Source of the DNA: a virus
IMG/VR virus record: IMGVR_UViG_3300007770_000037
Location: 1-40,191 of that record
Strand: one strand, 5' to 3'
Length of the DNA: 40,191 nucleotides
In this document: positions 7,588-14,599 of the stretch, in pieces
How positions within the stretch are numbered: the stretch's first letter is position 1
Layout: every line of letters starts with the position of its first letter
Program-made: the position numbers and the translations under genes
The notes under the pieces: model-generated
The model's database searches: none
Told to the model about the DNA's origin: nothing
Seen by the model: only the letters and a program-made list of their open reading frames with translations

Positions 7588-8373
7588 TCACGGTTTCGCG
7601 TCACGCGCCCGCTGCGCTCGCTTGCGACACGTCGGCCCGGCGTATCGCTGTCGGCCTTTTAGCCCGCCGACGGTACGCCCGCAACCGCACGCACAAACCC
7701 GCCTCGGGCTATCCCCAGGTGACACGATGTCACCTCGCGCGGGCAACCGATACGATCGCAAAACGGCCCGCGCCAACTCGCGCCCCATAGGCAACGGCAC
7801 GCCATTGCCGACCGCACGTTTGCGGCCCTTTTCGTTGAAATCCGGCAAGTCGAAATCGTCGGGCAAACCTTGCAACCGGCACAGCTCGCGAAACGATCGG
7901 CCGTCGCTTGCCATTGCGGGCGACTCGGCGTTTGGGTTTCGGTCGCGGCGCGGCACGTCGAGCAAATCGCCGTCGCGGGTGCCGTATTGAATATGCCGCA
8001 AACGGCGTTGCCCGCTAAACTCGTCGGCGTTGACGTCGAGGCGTTGCCGGTTGTATCCGGCAATTTCGACGTCGGGAACGCGCGCGACGTTTTCACATAA
8101 CCACCAACACGGCGAGGCGGCGACGACAACCCGCGCAAACTCGTCGAGCATTGCTAACCCGTAGCCGGTCGGCTCGACCCGGCGTGCGCCGCTGAAATCT
8201 TGACAGGGCGGCCCGCCTATGACGCCCCAAAACACGCCCTCGGGCGGTTTGAACGATCGAACGTCGCCGCCGAAAATTTTGTCGGGTCCGCGCACAACGC
8301 AAAACCCCTCGGCCTCAAACGCGCGGTCGAGCAAACCAACCCCAGGAAACAACGATAAAACGAGGTGCGGCAT
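7588..8373 (-). CDS. DNA (cytosine-5) methyltransferase
   Basis: The motif order of C5-methyltransferases is complete: motif I FPGVGLLDRAFEAEG (9-23) for SAM binding, motif IV GGPPCQDFS (53-61) with the catalytic Pro-Cys at 56-57, motif VI ENVARVP (94-100), motif VIII QRRLRH (122-127) and motif X AVGNGVP (187-193). At 261 residues it is short for the family. The target-recognition region (130-180) is small, and residues 227-252 add a CACGCGR...CRKR zinc-knuckle-like tail. The dispersed palindrome encodes GDIVSP exactly in the linker before that tail. No partner restriction enzyme is adjacent, so an anti-restriction or regulatory role for an orphan enzyme is likely. Confidence 0.95.
   Translation of the reverse strand: MPHLVLSLFPGVGLLDRAFEAEGFCVVRGPDKIFGGDVRSFKPPEGVFWGVIGGPPCQDFSGARRVEPTGYGLAMLDEFARVVVAASPCWWLCENVARVPDVEIAGYNRQRLDVNADEFSGQRRLRHIQYGTRDGDLLDVPRRDRNPNAESPAMASDGRSFRELCRLQGLPDDFDLPDFNEKGRKRAVGNGVPLPMGRELARAVLRSYRLPARGDIVSPGDSPRRVCACGCGRTVGGLKGRQRYAGPTCRKRAQRARDAKP
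7717..7735. repeat. Dispersed 19-bp palindrome, copy 2 (inside methyltransferase gene)
   Basis: AGGTGACA-CGA-TGTCACCT with perfect arms. It falls in the linker between the catalytic core and the Cys-rich tail of the cytosine methyltransferase and is translated as GDIVSP. Confidence 0.95.
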
Positions 8374-8374
8374 T

Positions 8375-8704
8375 TTATGCGCTCGGGTTGCAGCTCGTCG
8401 CCTCGCGCACCGTGCGGGCGGCTGTAATCAAATCTCGGGCGGCAATACTAAACTCGGCGTCGGATTTAGCCGGGCCGATCTTGCCGCCGAGCGCTCGCAC
8501 CCTGTCGCACAACGCGTCGGCGTGATTGACGAGCCGAGGCGTTGCCACGTCGCGCGGGTCGATTTCGCGGCCGGGCGGGTGTGAGGCGATCGTACCGCAC
8601 CTCGGGCACCAACGGATAGCGATTGCACCGGGTTGATCGTTTGGAATTACGCCAACGGTGCTATGCACCGTGTGCATTGTGTGTTGACACGTAGGGCAGG
8701 GCAT
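8375..8704 (-). CDS. Zinc-ribbon protein (109 aa)
   Basis: The ATG at 8702-8704 overlaps the stop of the sulfotransferase-like gene (TAATG), which fixes the start. The longer open frame running through that gene is a shadow. Residues 3-6 (CPTC) and 33-36 (CPRC) make a four-cysteine zinc ribbon. The rest is helical (RLVNHADALCDRVRALGGKIG, FSIAARDLITAARTVREA). Such small zinc proteins are common in phage early operons as nucleic-acid-binding or adaptor proteins. It ends one base before the methyltransferase start, so it may be co-translated with it. The exact function is unknown. Confidence 0.8.
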   Translation of the reverse strand: MPCPTCQHTMHTVHSTVGVIPNDQPGAIAIRWCPRCGTIASHPPGREIDPRDVATPRLVNHADALCDRVRALGGKIGPAKSDAEFSIAARDLITAARTVREATSCNPSA

Positions 8705-9249
8705 TAGTAGTGCTTTCGATTGGTGGAAACGGATAACGCGGGCGACACGCCGTCGCCCGTATTTTGGCCGTCGAGCAACAACGGGCCGTCGACGTAGGGC
8801 AAACCAATCATCGGCAGGAAATGCCGCAACGCCGGCTCGCTCAATCCCTCGAAACTCGTCACGTGCAACTCGTCGCAATGCACAAACCCGTCGTGCACGG
8901 CGGCGGCGATTTTCGCCGAGTGCGTTGAAACGGCATTTGCGGGCACTTGTGCGTGCCCGTGTGCGAGTTGCGATTGCACGGTTGCGTATTTCTCTCGCAC
9001 AACGCAAATTGCGACGATGCGGTTGTAACCGCGAGCCCGCAACAACTCGGCCCATAGCCGCACGCGAAAGTGCTTGATTATCACGGCCGGCCGTGTCGTG
9101 CCGTTGTCGGCGACCTCGGGCACGTCGTGCGCCTTTTGCGGCTGATTGGTTGACGCCGAGCCGATGCAACCCGACCGTTTCAAAATTGCGGCCATTAGAC
9201 GATTTCCGGATGACTCCGGCCCGCAAACTATAAACGCCGTCGCTGTCAT
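8704..9249 (-). CDS. Sulfotransferase-like P-loop protein
   Basis: The start ATG at 9247-9249 overlaps the upstream stop (ATGA) and has an AAAGGTGG ribosome site. The 181-residue protein begins FIVCGPESSGNRLMAAIL (6-23). This matches the 5'-phosphosulfate-binding loop of PAPS-dependent sulfotransferases, where SSG replaces the GKT of kinases. Further in, VVREKYATVQSQ matches the 3'-phosphate-binding Arg/Ser element. It is shorter than usual sulfotransferases. A sulfotransferase in a phage could modify host or virion glycans, or a small molecule. The alternative is a degenerate nucleotide-binding kinase; the loop without Lys argues against that. Confidence 0.65.
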   Translation of the reverse strand: MTATAFIVCGPESSGNRLMAAILKRSGCIGSASTNQPQKAHDVPEVADNGTTRPAVIIKHFRVRLWAELLRARGYNRIVAICVVREKYATVQSQLAHGHAQVPANAVSTHSAKIAAAVHDGFVHCDELHVTSFEGLSEPALRHFLPMIGLPYVDGPLLLDGQNTGDGVSPALSVSTNRKHY

Positions 9250-9671
9250 TCCTCGCCACCTTTCCACGGTACGCCGCAACGCTCTTGCCATTGCCGCAAA
9301 AACCAACCGTCGGGCGGGCACGGTTGCGGCAACAACTTACCAAACCAAGTGCACAGCAAAACGCCCGAGTAATACTCGGCGTCGCGGTGCATTTTTAACC
9401 AAATCAAATTTTCTAGTTGCAGGTTAGGCAACATGCCGCCCGCCCGCGCGTCGGGTATGCGGTCGCCATGCGCAAGCCTATGGCAACGCGTGCACAATAA
9501 AACGATCGCCTCGCGGGTATCTTGACAACTCGACCGCGTCGGCCCGCCGATAATGTGCGCGTTTTCGATGCAAAACGGCGCAAACCAAGTCGACGGCGGG
9601 TTGCGCTCGTCGCGCCCGCACGCCCAACAAACGCACAATCGCGTTTCGACGTCGTAACGTATGTCAACCAT
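9246..9671 (-). CDS. HNH endonuclease
   Basis: The protein is 141 residues with the start at the ATG 9669-9671, overlapping the upstream gene by 8 bases. It carries CWAC (15-18), NAHIIGG (37-43) and CTRCHRLAHG (60-69): paired Cys pairs holding zinc and the HNH catalytic histidines of the McrA type. The Trp-rich C-terminal half (WLKMHRDAEYY, WFGKLLPQPCPPDGWFLRQWQERC) is a probable DNA- or partner-contact region. It lies in the early operon next to the RusA resolvase. Possible jobs are host-DNA nicking, recombination or packaging help. It could also be a homing endonuclease, but no intron context is seen. Confidence 0.85.
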   Translation of the reverse strand: MVDIRYDVETRLCVCWACGRDERNPPSTWFAPFCIENAHIIGGPTRSSCQDTREAIVLLCTRCHRLAHGDRIPDARAGGMLPNLQLENLIWLKMHRDAEYYSGVLLCTWFGKLLPQPCPPDGWFLRQWQERCGVPWKGGEE

Positions 9672-10056
9672 TATCGACGGCCTCGAAATACGGGTCGTTT
9701 TCAGGGAATACGACGGCGAGTATTTCGCGGGCGACGCCTCGCAACATGCAATCGGCCGCAACCTCGCCCTCGGTCGCCGTGTCGTCTGTCGGGTCGGCGT
9801 TGATCGCATTTAGGCAAAACCGGCGAACCATTTGCAACCGCTCGCAATACACCGTCGCCCGGCTAGTCAACTCGACCGCCGACCCGATTTCGACTACGTG
9901 CTCGGCCGAGTTGCATTGCCGGCAATAAAACGGGTTAGCGTCCGGCCCGTTGCACTCGACGTCGTACGCTATGCACGAGCCACAAAACCCGGCGCCCTCG
10001 ATTGCGAGTTTGCGTCGTCGTTCCTCGACTATTTCTCGTCGTATGTTTTCGATCAT
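9664..10056 (-). CDS. Cys-rich protein of the early operon (130 aa)
   Basis: The ATG has a GAGGTG ribosome site and overlaps the RusA gene by 4 bases. The N-terminus is a charged helix (ENIRREIVEERRRKLAIEG). Then come CGSC (25-28), a Cys at 35 and CRQC (45-48), which together could hold one or two zinc ions. The C-terminal half is helical with two further cysteines. No family is recognised. Its position between resolvase and HNH nuclease suggests a DNA-transaction partner. Translation appears coupled along the whole stretch from 10619 to 7588. Confidence 0.8.
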   Translation of the reverse strand: MIENIRREIVEERRRKLAIEGAGFCGSCIAYDVECNGPDANPFYCRQCNSAEHVVEIGSAVELTSRATVYCERLQMVRRFCLNAINADPTDDTATEGEVAADCMLRGVAREILAVVFPENDPYFEAVDNG

Positions 10057-10619
10057 GTTTGCACCTCGTGCGTAATGGTAACGTCGAGCCGAGGTATCGG
10101 CCCGTAGACTTTTTCGATAGTGCCTTTTGTTATCGCCGCGTCGTCGGCAAACAGGGCGTCGAGCAACGCTTTGTCGATGTTGTCGCGGTCGGGTTTGCGG
10201 GTCGCTCGTTGGCCGTGCAACGCCTCGCGGTCGGCGGCGTTTAGCTTGCGGCCCGCGACCGACTTAGGCGGCGACAAACACGCCCGCCAAGATAAATCGA
10301 CGACCAGCTCGGCCGCCGGCAACGGCGGTGCCGAGGCGACCGCGAGTTGCGCCCATGCCCGATAACGTTTGACTCGCGGCGATTGGTCGCCCTTTCGATA
10401 ACGCGGTTTCCCGATCGGCTCGCCGATAATTGTAAACTCAATTTGTGAAATCTCGAGATTGTGACCGAGCTCGCCGGCGACTGTGTCGCGGGGTTGCAAT
10501 AGCGACTCGCCGGTTGACGGGTTAAACCTCGCCGCGACGCCGGCTTTTATCGCCGACCAGCAACCGCCGCACGCGTTGCCGCCTCGGCCGCACAGCTCGC
10601 CGCAGAATTGACAAAACAT
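10053..10619 (-). CDS. rusA: RusA-like Holliday junction resolvase with zinc-ribbon N-terminus
   Basis: Residues 58-185 match the RusA fold: a first strand EFTIIGEPIGKPRYR, then the signature KPDRDNIDKALLDAL (142-156) followed by D159/D160, giving the acidic metal-binding residues that cut four-way junctions. Unlike E. coli RusA (about 120 residues), this protein has an extra N-terminal 45-residue segment with CQFC (3-6) and CGGC (17-20), a zinc ribbon probably for DNA or partner binding. GAGGG precedes the ATG. Role: resolving recombination or replication intermediates before packaging, working with the Rad52-like annealing protein of the plus operon. Confidence 0.9.
   Translation of the reverse strand: MFCQFCGELCGRGGNACGGCWSAIKAGVAARFNPSTGESLLQPRDTVAGELGHNLEISQIEFTIIGEPIGKPRYRKGDQSPRVKRYRAWAQLAVASAPPLPAAELVVDLSWRACLSPPKSVAGRKLNAADREALHGQRATRKPDRDNIDKALLDALFADDAAITKGTIEKVYGPIPRLDVTITHEVQT
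10445..10465 (-). promoter_or_regulatory. Bipartite GTCACA/TTTCAC element, short copy B
   Basis: Same half-sites as the other copies but separated by 9 instead of 15 bases, around CTCGAG. It lies within the RusA gene, so it is partly constrained by coding. This is a weaker member of the family. Confidence 0.4.
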
Positions 10620-10808
10620 TTACACGCCCTCGCGCTTCCACTTGAATACAACCCGGCAAACGCCGTCGACCGGCGGTTTGACTATACGGGCAACCATAAC
10701 CAACGACGGGTCGCGCGAATGCCGGCGGCCGACGTGCGGCGTTTTCTTCATTGCTTCCCAGGTGCACGACGCCCGCACCTCGCACTCGGTTGTTTTATAC
10801 GTCGACAC
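10620..10808 (-). CDS. Small early protein (62 aa)
   Basis: I choose the GTG at 10806-10808 because AGGGG stands 8 bases before it and the overlap with the upstream gene falls to 14 bases. A GTG at 10863-10865 would extend the protein by 19 residues but overlap by 71. The product is basic (VKPPVDGVCRVVFKWKREGV at the end) with two cysteines near the start. Its stop is immediately followed by the RusA start, so the two are coupled. No family is recognised; a nucleic-acid-binding accessory is possible. Confidence 0.6.
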   Translation of the reverse strand: MSTYKTTECEVRASCTWEAMKKTPHVGRRHSRDPSLVMVARIVKPPVDGVCRVVFKWKREGV

Positions 10809-11442
10809 TCGGCAACCCCTCAATCGACGCCCGCACAATAGCTCGACCTCGGTAATAGTCGGCACGACGCCGGCTTGCCTGTTGCACTCGGTCTATCCAA
10901 TACGGCAAATGACACCAATGCGCACCCGCGACGCAATCGCCGAGCCGCTTTAGTGACACCGCAAACGGCCCGAGGTGCTTTACGTGCTCGCGGTGCGTTG
11001 ACAGATACGCAACCCAATTTGTGCGGCGGCTCGCGTCTCGCATTGCATCGAATAACCAACGCCGGAAAGGGTCGGCAAAGTCGAGCGCCGACAGGTCGCG
11101 CCAAATACGGGCGGGCGTGCAATCGTAGTCGCCGCAATAATTGACGCCCGGCAACCGCCGGCAACGCGTCGGCTCGTTGGGTTGCAGTATCAACAGAAAC
11201 CCGGCAACCATATTTTCGGCCTCGTCGTCGGTCGGCGGCCGTGTGAAATCGTCAACGATAACCTCGACCGGCGCGAGGTGACATTGTGTCACCTCGGCTG
11301 CCGAAACCCGCTCGTCGATAACCGCTTGCAACGCCCGGTCGGCGTACTCGGTTGCAACGGCCGTGCCGCCGCCCTCGCCCGACTCCCAGCTAATCGCGTC
11401 GGCCCGCGCTAGTATTTCCTCGACCCGCTCTCGCAGTTTCAT
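10795..11442 (-). CDS. DnaB N-terminal-domain-like protein
   Basis: The start is the ATG at 11440-11442 near the end of the helicase gene. Residues 70-200 resemble the helical N-terminal domain of DnaB helicases: a DEAENMVAGFLLIL helix, then ARIWRDLSALDFADPFRRWLFDAMRDA, close to the DF-x-D-xxHRxIFxAM pattern. The ATPase domain is absent (215 residues in total). A stand-alone N-domain could act as a helicase loader, a primase-binding adaptor or a poison of the host DnaB ring. The dispersed palindrome is translated as TQCHL at the junction of the first helical region and this domain. Confidence 0.65.
   Translation of the reverse strand: MKLRERVEEILARADAISWESGEGGGTAVATEYADRALQAVIDERVSAAEVTQCHLAPVEVIVDDFTRPPTDDEAENMVAGFLLILQPNEPTRCRRLPGVNYCGDYDCTPARIWRDLSALDFADPFRRWLFDAMRDASRRTNWVAYLSTHREHVKHLGPFAVSLKRLGDCVAGAHWCHLPYWIDRVQQASRRRADYYRGRAIVRASIEGLPSVDV
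11276..11294. repeat. Dispersed 19-bp palindrome, copy 3 (variant centre, inside a gene)
   Basis: AGGTGACA-TTG-TGTCACCT: arms are identical to the other copies but the centre is TTG instead of CGA/TCG. It lies in the DnaB-N-like gene at a probable linker. Confidence 0.95.
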
Positions 11443-11446
11443 ACCG

Positions 11447-13012
11447 TTACCCTTTGCCGTATTCGCTAACGGGGAGATCCCAGTAAACCGCGCCCTCGCG
11501 CGGACAATTCCGAAGCAACGGCCGCCCGTCGTCGCCAAACGGCACGCCAGACGTTTCGAGTTTCTGTGCACGACAACGCCGTGCGAATTGCTGTGCAATC
11601 TGGTTAAACGTCAACTCGCCTTTGTGCTTGGCCGCATAGAAGCATTGATTCCAAACGGTTTGTAGGTCCGACGGTTTCGGTTTGTACTTTGTGACGCGGC
11701 CCGTTTTGCGTACTAGCTCGCCGTCGGTTTGCATTACCATGCGCACCGACCGCTTGTGCGTGTGCCCGCAATTAGGGCAAACCGGCTTGCCGGCCCGGCG
11801 CAGCCGGTGGCATTTCGGGCAACAAATCGGCTCGTTGCACTGTTCCTCGGTTTGCTCGCGGCGGTCGGCCTTGACGCGATCGGCGATCGACTTGTTGTCG
11901 TCGCCCAGCTTCCAGGGGCGGTCGTCGTTTAGCGACCCGTGACGGTGCCAATTGCCGCCGTGATCTTGAACAACAACGTGATCGAGCGACGGGTGCGCCC
12001 TCAGTAGTCGGCCGCCGGCTTGCAGGTAGTTAGACAATCCGCCAAACGCCGTTGCAAAAATGCAATGATACAACCAAGGCCAGTCGACGCCCTCGCGCAA
12101 AACGAAACGATTGCTAACGACTTTGCAAATACCGTCGCGGCTTTCGCCTTCGATGTCCTCGCGCTCGCTGTCGGGCGTGTCGGCGTCAATGTGCCGGGCC
12201 GTTATTCCTCGCTTGCGTAATTCAGTGCAAAGCCAAATCGATTCCTCGACGCCCGGTGCAAACATAATCGCCGGCCGGGCGTCGGGGTTTAACTCGCAGA
12301 AATGCCGGTAAATCGAGCCAACGATTGTCGGCGTCATAATCGCACGTGAAACCGCGCCCTCGCTATACTCGCCGGTTTTGTTGCGGCGTATGTTTTTCAA
12401 TTCCGGCTCGTTGGGTGCGTACGTGTGCGCAAATACGTGCGCGCCGCACTCGCGGCAATCGCTATTGTTAGCGCCGACGATTAGTCGGTTGTAAACGCCG
12501 TGCACGTCGACGGGCGTTGCCGTGAACCCAATCACGGCCCGGCACCCGGCGGCAATGTGATTCGCAACGATCGTTTGCGCGGTCGCATGCGTGTTTGCGT
12601 GCGCCTCGTCGATAAACACGACGTCGGCCGCGTGTAGGTCCCAACCGCCGCCGTCGACGAGCGACCGGCAACGCTCGGTATCGATTGCGCATATTTGCGT
12701 GTCGCGAATTAACGCCGGCTTGTTGCCGGCCGCCCGCAACCCAAACGAAACGCCGAAATCGTCAAATACGCCCGCCGTTTGTTTCGTCAACGCCTTGCGG
12801 TGCGTATAGCATGCGAGTTTTAGCCCGAGTTTCTGACACGCCAGGGCGAGCGCGACTTGCACGCGGGTTTTGCCGCCGCCCGTCGGGAATACGACAACCG
12901 GCAGGTCGGGATAACCCAAACCCGACAACGACGGCAACAACGCCGAAATCGTAATTGCTTGGTGCGTCCACGGCGTAAACGGCAACCCCAGATCGGACAA
13001 CGCGAGCGACAT
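11447..13012 (-). CDS. SF2 DEAH-box helicase with zinc-ribbon
   Basis: The start is the ATG at 13010-13012 behind a GGGGGG run; two in-frame ATGs further upstream lack a ribosome site. The 521-residue protein has a Q-like TPWTHQ (13-18), Walker A PTGGGKT (43-49), DEAH (135-138), motif III FTATP (163-167), and in lobe 2 FGGLSNYLQAGGRLLR as motif VI. A CCPKC...CPNC zinc ribbon follows lobe 2 near residue 400, then a basic C-terminal domain. It resembles the RAD3/UvsW-like and type III restriction helicases used by phages for replication start or fork remodelling. As no polymerase is seen, it probably works with host replication enzymes. Confidence 0.9.
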   Translation of the reverse strand: MSLALSDLGLPFTPWTHQAITISALLPSLSGLGYPDLPVVVFPTGGGKTRVQVALALACQKLGLKLACYTHRKALTKQTAGVFDDFGVSFGLRAAGNKPALIRDTQICAIDTERCRSLVDGGGWDLHAADVVFIDEAHANTHATAQTIVANHIAAGCRAVIGFTATPVDVHGVYNRLIVGANNSDCRECGAHVFAHTYAPNEPELKNIRRNKTGEYSEGAVSRAIMTPTIVGSIYRHFCELNPDARPAIMFAPGVEESIWLCTELRKRGITARHIDADTPDSEREDIEGESRDGICKVVSNRFVLREGVDWPWLYHCIFATAFGGLSNYLQAGGRLLRAHPSLDHVVVQDHGGNWHRHGSLNDDRPWKLGDDNKSIADRVKADRREQTEEQCNEPICCPKCHRLRRAGKPVCPNCGHTHKRSVRMVMQTDGELVRKTGRVTKYKPKPSDLQTVWNQCFYAAKHKGELTFNQIAQQFARRCRAQKLETSGVPFGDDGRPLLRNCPREGAVYWDLPVSEYGKG

Positions 13013-13016
13013 TTTG

Positions 13017-13130
13017 CTACCCCCCGCCATGCACAACACAATGAACTATAAACACGACGAGCCCGAGTACGTACCAACCCCAGGAAAACCCAAACGCCGA
13101 CAACAAAACAAACAGAATAAATAGCGACAT
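13017..13130 (-). CDS. Tiny membrane protein (37 aa)
   Basis: The ORF reads MSLFILFVLLSAFGFSWGW and then YVLGLVVFIVHCVVHGGG. That gives two hydrophobic stretches (2-13 and 20-33) separated by an aromatic turn, so a hairpin of two membrane helices or one long helix. GGAAGG lies 8 bases before the ATG, an ideal ribosome site, and the gene fills the whole gap between the ParB-like gene and the helicase gene. No family is recognised. It could be a superinfection-exclusion, inner-membrane tethering or toxin-like peptide. Confidence 0.65.
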   Translation of the reverse strand: MSLFILFVLLSAFGFSWGWYVLGLVVFIVHCVVHGGG

Positions 13131-13132
13131 TT

Positions 13133-13888
13133 TTAAACCTTCCAACGGTTGAGGGATTGCGACAACGCGTCGAGCGCGTCAACGACCGATTGCCCGCCCT
13201 TTGTGCCGAGCCGCGATCGCAACGCGACCGTGCGGCGGGCGAGTTGCGCGAGCGACTTTTGCAACGCGGCTTTTTCCTCGGCCGGCGGCACCTCGGGTTT
13301 CGCCGCCTTTGCCTTTGCCTTCGACTTAGCCGCCTTGCCGGCCGGGTCGCTCGCCGCGAGTTGCTTTGCCTGCGCGGCTTGCTCCGCTCGCGGCATGCTG
13401 GCGACAAACTCGCATAACGTCGTCGTGAGTTTGTCGGCGTGTTTGCGGGCCGCCGGTGTCATTTTCTCGACCGCCTCGGCCCGCTTGCCGTCGCGCTTTA
13501 CAGTGCGCTCGCTCTTGCCGGTTGCCTTTGCAATCGTCGCGGCGGCGTTTGTGCCGTTGCTCTTGCCCTTGGTCGCGTTGTATAGCTTGCCGCGTAACGT
13601 CGAGGCGACCGTCGACGGCAGATTGCGCCGCCCGAGCTGGTTTTGCATTATCCAACGCTTGACCTCGCCGCGATTGGCAAACACTTTTTCGACGGTGTCA
13701 AACGGCAACCCCTCGCCGCCGCAAATCTCGTGTCGGTTATGCCCCTCGACGACGACGTTGTGCCCTTTCCAGACAACAACCGGATCTCGTGCGCCGCCGT
13801 GCTCGATAATTTGTTGCCGCAATTCCTCTTTTTCGGCGTCGGACAACGGCGGCAGTAAATCGCGAAACTCTTTATCAACCTTCAACAC
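13133..13888 (-). CDS. ParB-like protein with HTH
   Basis: Residues 1-80 match the ParB/Srx fold: an LSDAEKEELRQQIIEHG helix, PVVVWKGHNVVVEGHNRHEI with the EGHNRHE motif (48-54) in place of the GERR/EGHRR box. Residues 113-137 (TNAAATIAKATGKSERTVKRDGKRA) form a helix-turn-helix like the KorB/Noc DNA-binding helix. A Lys/Ala-rich linker and a C-terminal helix (VVDALDALSQSLNRW), probably for dimerisation, complete 251 residues. No ParA ATPase is adjacent. ParB homologues bind dispersed palindromes as centromere or global repressor; this one is the leading candidate reader of the nine 19-bp palindromes. Confidence 0.8.
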   Translation of the reverse strand: MLKVDKEFRDLLPPLSDAEKEELRQQIIEHGGARDPVVVWKGHNVVVEGHNRHEICGGEGLPFDTVEKVFANRGEVKRWIMQNQLGRRNLPSTVASTLRGKLYNATKGKSNGTNAAATIAKATGKSERTVKRDGKRAEAVEKMTPAARKHADKLTTTLCEFVASMPRAEQAAQAKQLAASDPAGKAAKSKAKAKAAKPEVPPAEEKAALQKSLAQLARRTVALRSRLGTKGGQSVVDALDALSQSLNRWKV

Positions 13889-13899
13889 GGTAAAACCCT

Positions 13900-14487
13900 T
13901 TATTGCATTTCACGAGGCAGGCGCGGCAGGATTCGCGACCCGGCCGCAGTTGGGAAACAAGCAAACGCCGCCCGCGAAAAACCCGGCGCGGTTTGCTTGT
14001 GATAAACGCACGTTGATGTAAACCCGGCCTCGGCCAATAGCCCGTGCATCATTGCGCGATTTGGCCGAAACCAGTTTGTCGGGTTGTCGGGAAACAACGC
14101 CATAACCGGCGTCGGGTTGTCGTTGGGTAGGCATGCCGTCTCAATAAACAATTGCTCAATCGTTTTGATTCGCAAACGGCGCAGCAAACCGACGACGTCG
14201 GGAATGTGATAGAGCACGCCCGCGCATAACACAACGTCGGCCGGCGGCAGTTGCAAAAACGCGTCGGCCATAACGTCGACTTGCACAAACTCGACGTCGT
14301 GCATTTTCGGGCACCGCACAACGTCGACGCCGGTTGCCCAGGTCGCGCCGCGATTGATCGCCTCACGGACAAACCCGGCCGACCAACACCCGACGTCTAG
14401 GAATGTTTTGCCTGTCAAATCGTCGGGTAACTTGAGTGCGGACCACTCGGCCCGCACCTCGTCAAGATCGTACGTGCGTGCTTCCAT
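13900..14487 (-). CDS. Class I SAM-dependent methyltransferase
   Basis: The 195-residue protein has motif I FLDVGCWSAGFVREAI (29-44), an acidic GVDVV (53-57) after the second strand, the motif VQVDVMADAF, and motif IV DVVLCAGVLYHIPD. This is the Rossmann methyltransferase fold of the CmoB/UbiE kind. The VGCWSAG loop is close to that of tRNA wobble-uridine CmoB-type enzymes, but the rest is too divergent to name a substrate. It is the first gene of the minus early operon, just behind the divergent promoters at 14.6 kb, and may be a host-takeover, nucleoside or glycan methylase. Confidence 0.85.
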   Translation of the reverse strand: MEARTYDLDEVRAEWSALKLPDDLTGKTFLDVGCWSAGFVREAINRGATWATGVDVVRCPKMHDVEFVQVDVMADAFLQLPPADVVLCAGVLYHIPDVVGLLRRLRIKTIEQLFIETACLPNDNPTPVMALFPDNPTNWFRPNRAMMHGLLAEAGFTSTCVYHKQTAPGFSRAAFACFPTAAGSRILPRLPREMQ

Positions 14488-14489
14488 TT

Positions 14490-14516
14490 GTCACAATCCC
14501 CGGCTCGAGATTTCAC
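14490..14516 (+). promoter_or_regulatory. Bipartite GTCACA-N15-TTTCAC element, copy C
   Basis: GTCACA, 15 bases with CTCGAG, TTTCAC. This is the only clear copy read on the plus strand. It lies 3 bases before the methyltransferase ATG and points at the plus operon. Confidence 0.6.
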
Positions 14517-14532
14517 GCTAACGACCGGCGCG

Positions 14533-14551
14533 AGGTGACACGATGTCACCT
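14533..14551. repeat. Dispersed 19-bp palindrome, copy 4 (control region)
   Basis: AGGTGACA-CGA-TGTCACCT, extended by CG on both sides so the arms are 10 bp. It lies between the divergent early genes, within the transcribed leader of the minus operon, and is the copy best placed to act as an operator. Confidence 0.95.
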
Positions 14552-14565
14552 CGATTTTAGAATTA

Positions 14566-14599
14566 CCTGTTGACGCCGGCCGCCCGAGTACGATATAAG
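14566..14599 (+). promoter_or_regulatory. Plus-strand early promoter
   Basis: TTGACG (14570-14575), an 18-base spacer and TATAAG (14594-14599) form a good sigma-70-type promoter for the XRE gene at 14643. The -35 box sits inside CCTGTTGACG (14566-14575). This decamer is repeated in inverted orientation at 14614-14623 and again at the promoter near 36450, so it may be an operator. Confidence 0.7.

Noticed and set aside
13149-14021. Long plus-strand ORFs (13149-14021, 25487-26233, 4390-5043 and others)
   Set aside because: They are antisense to strongly supported minus genes, lack ribosome sites, and show the biased composition expected of shadows in GC-rich DNA.
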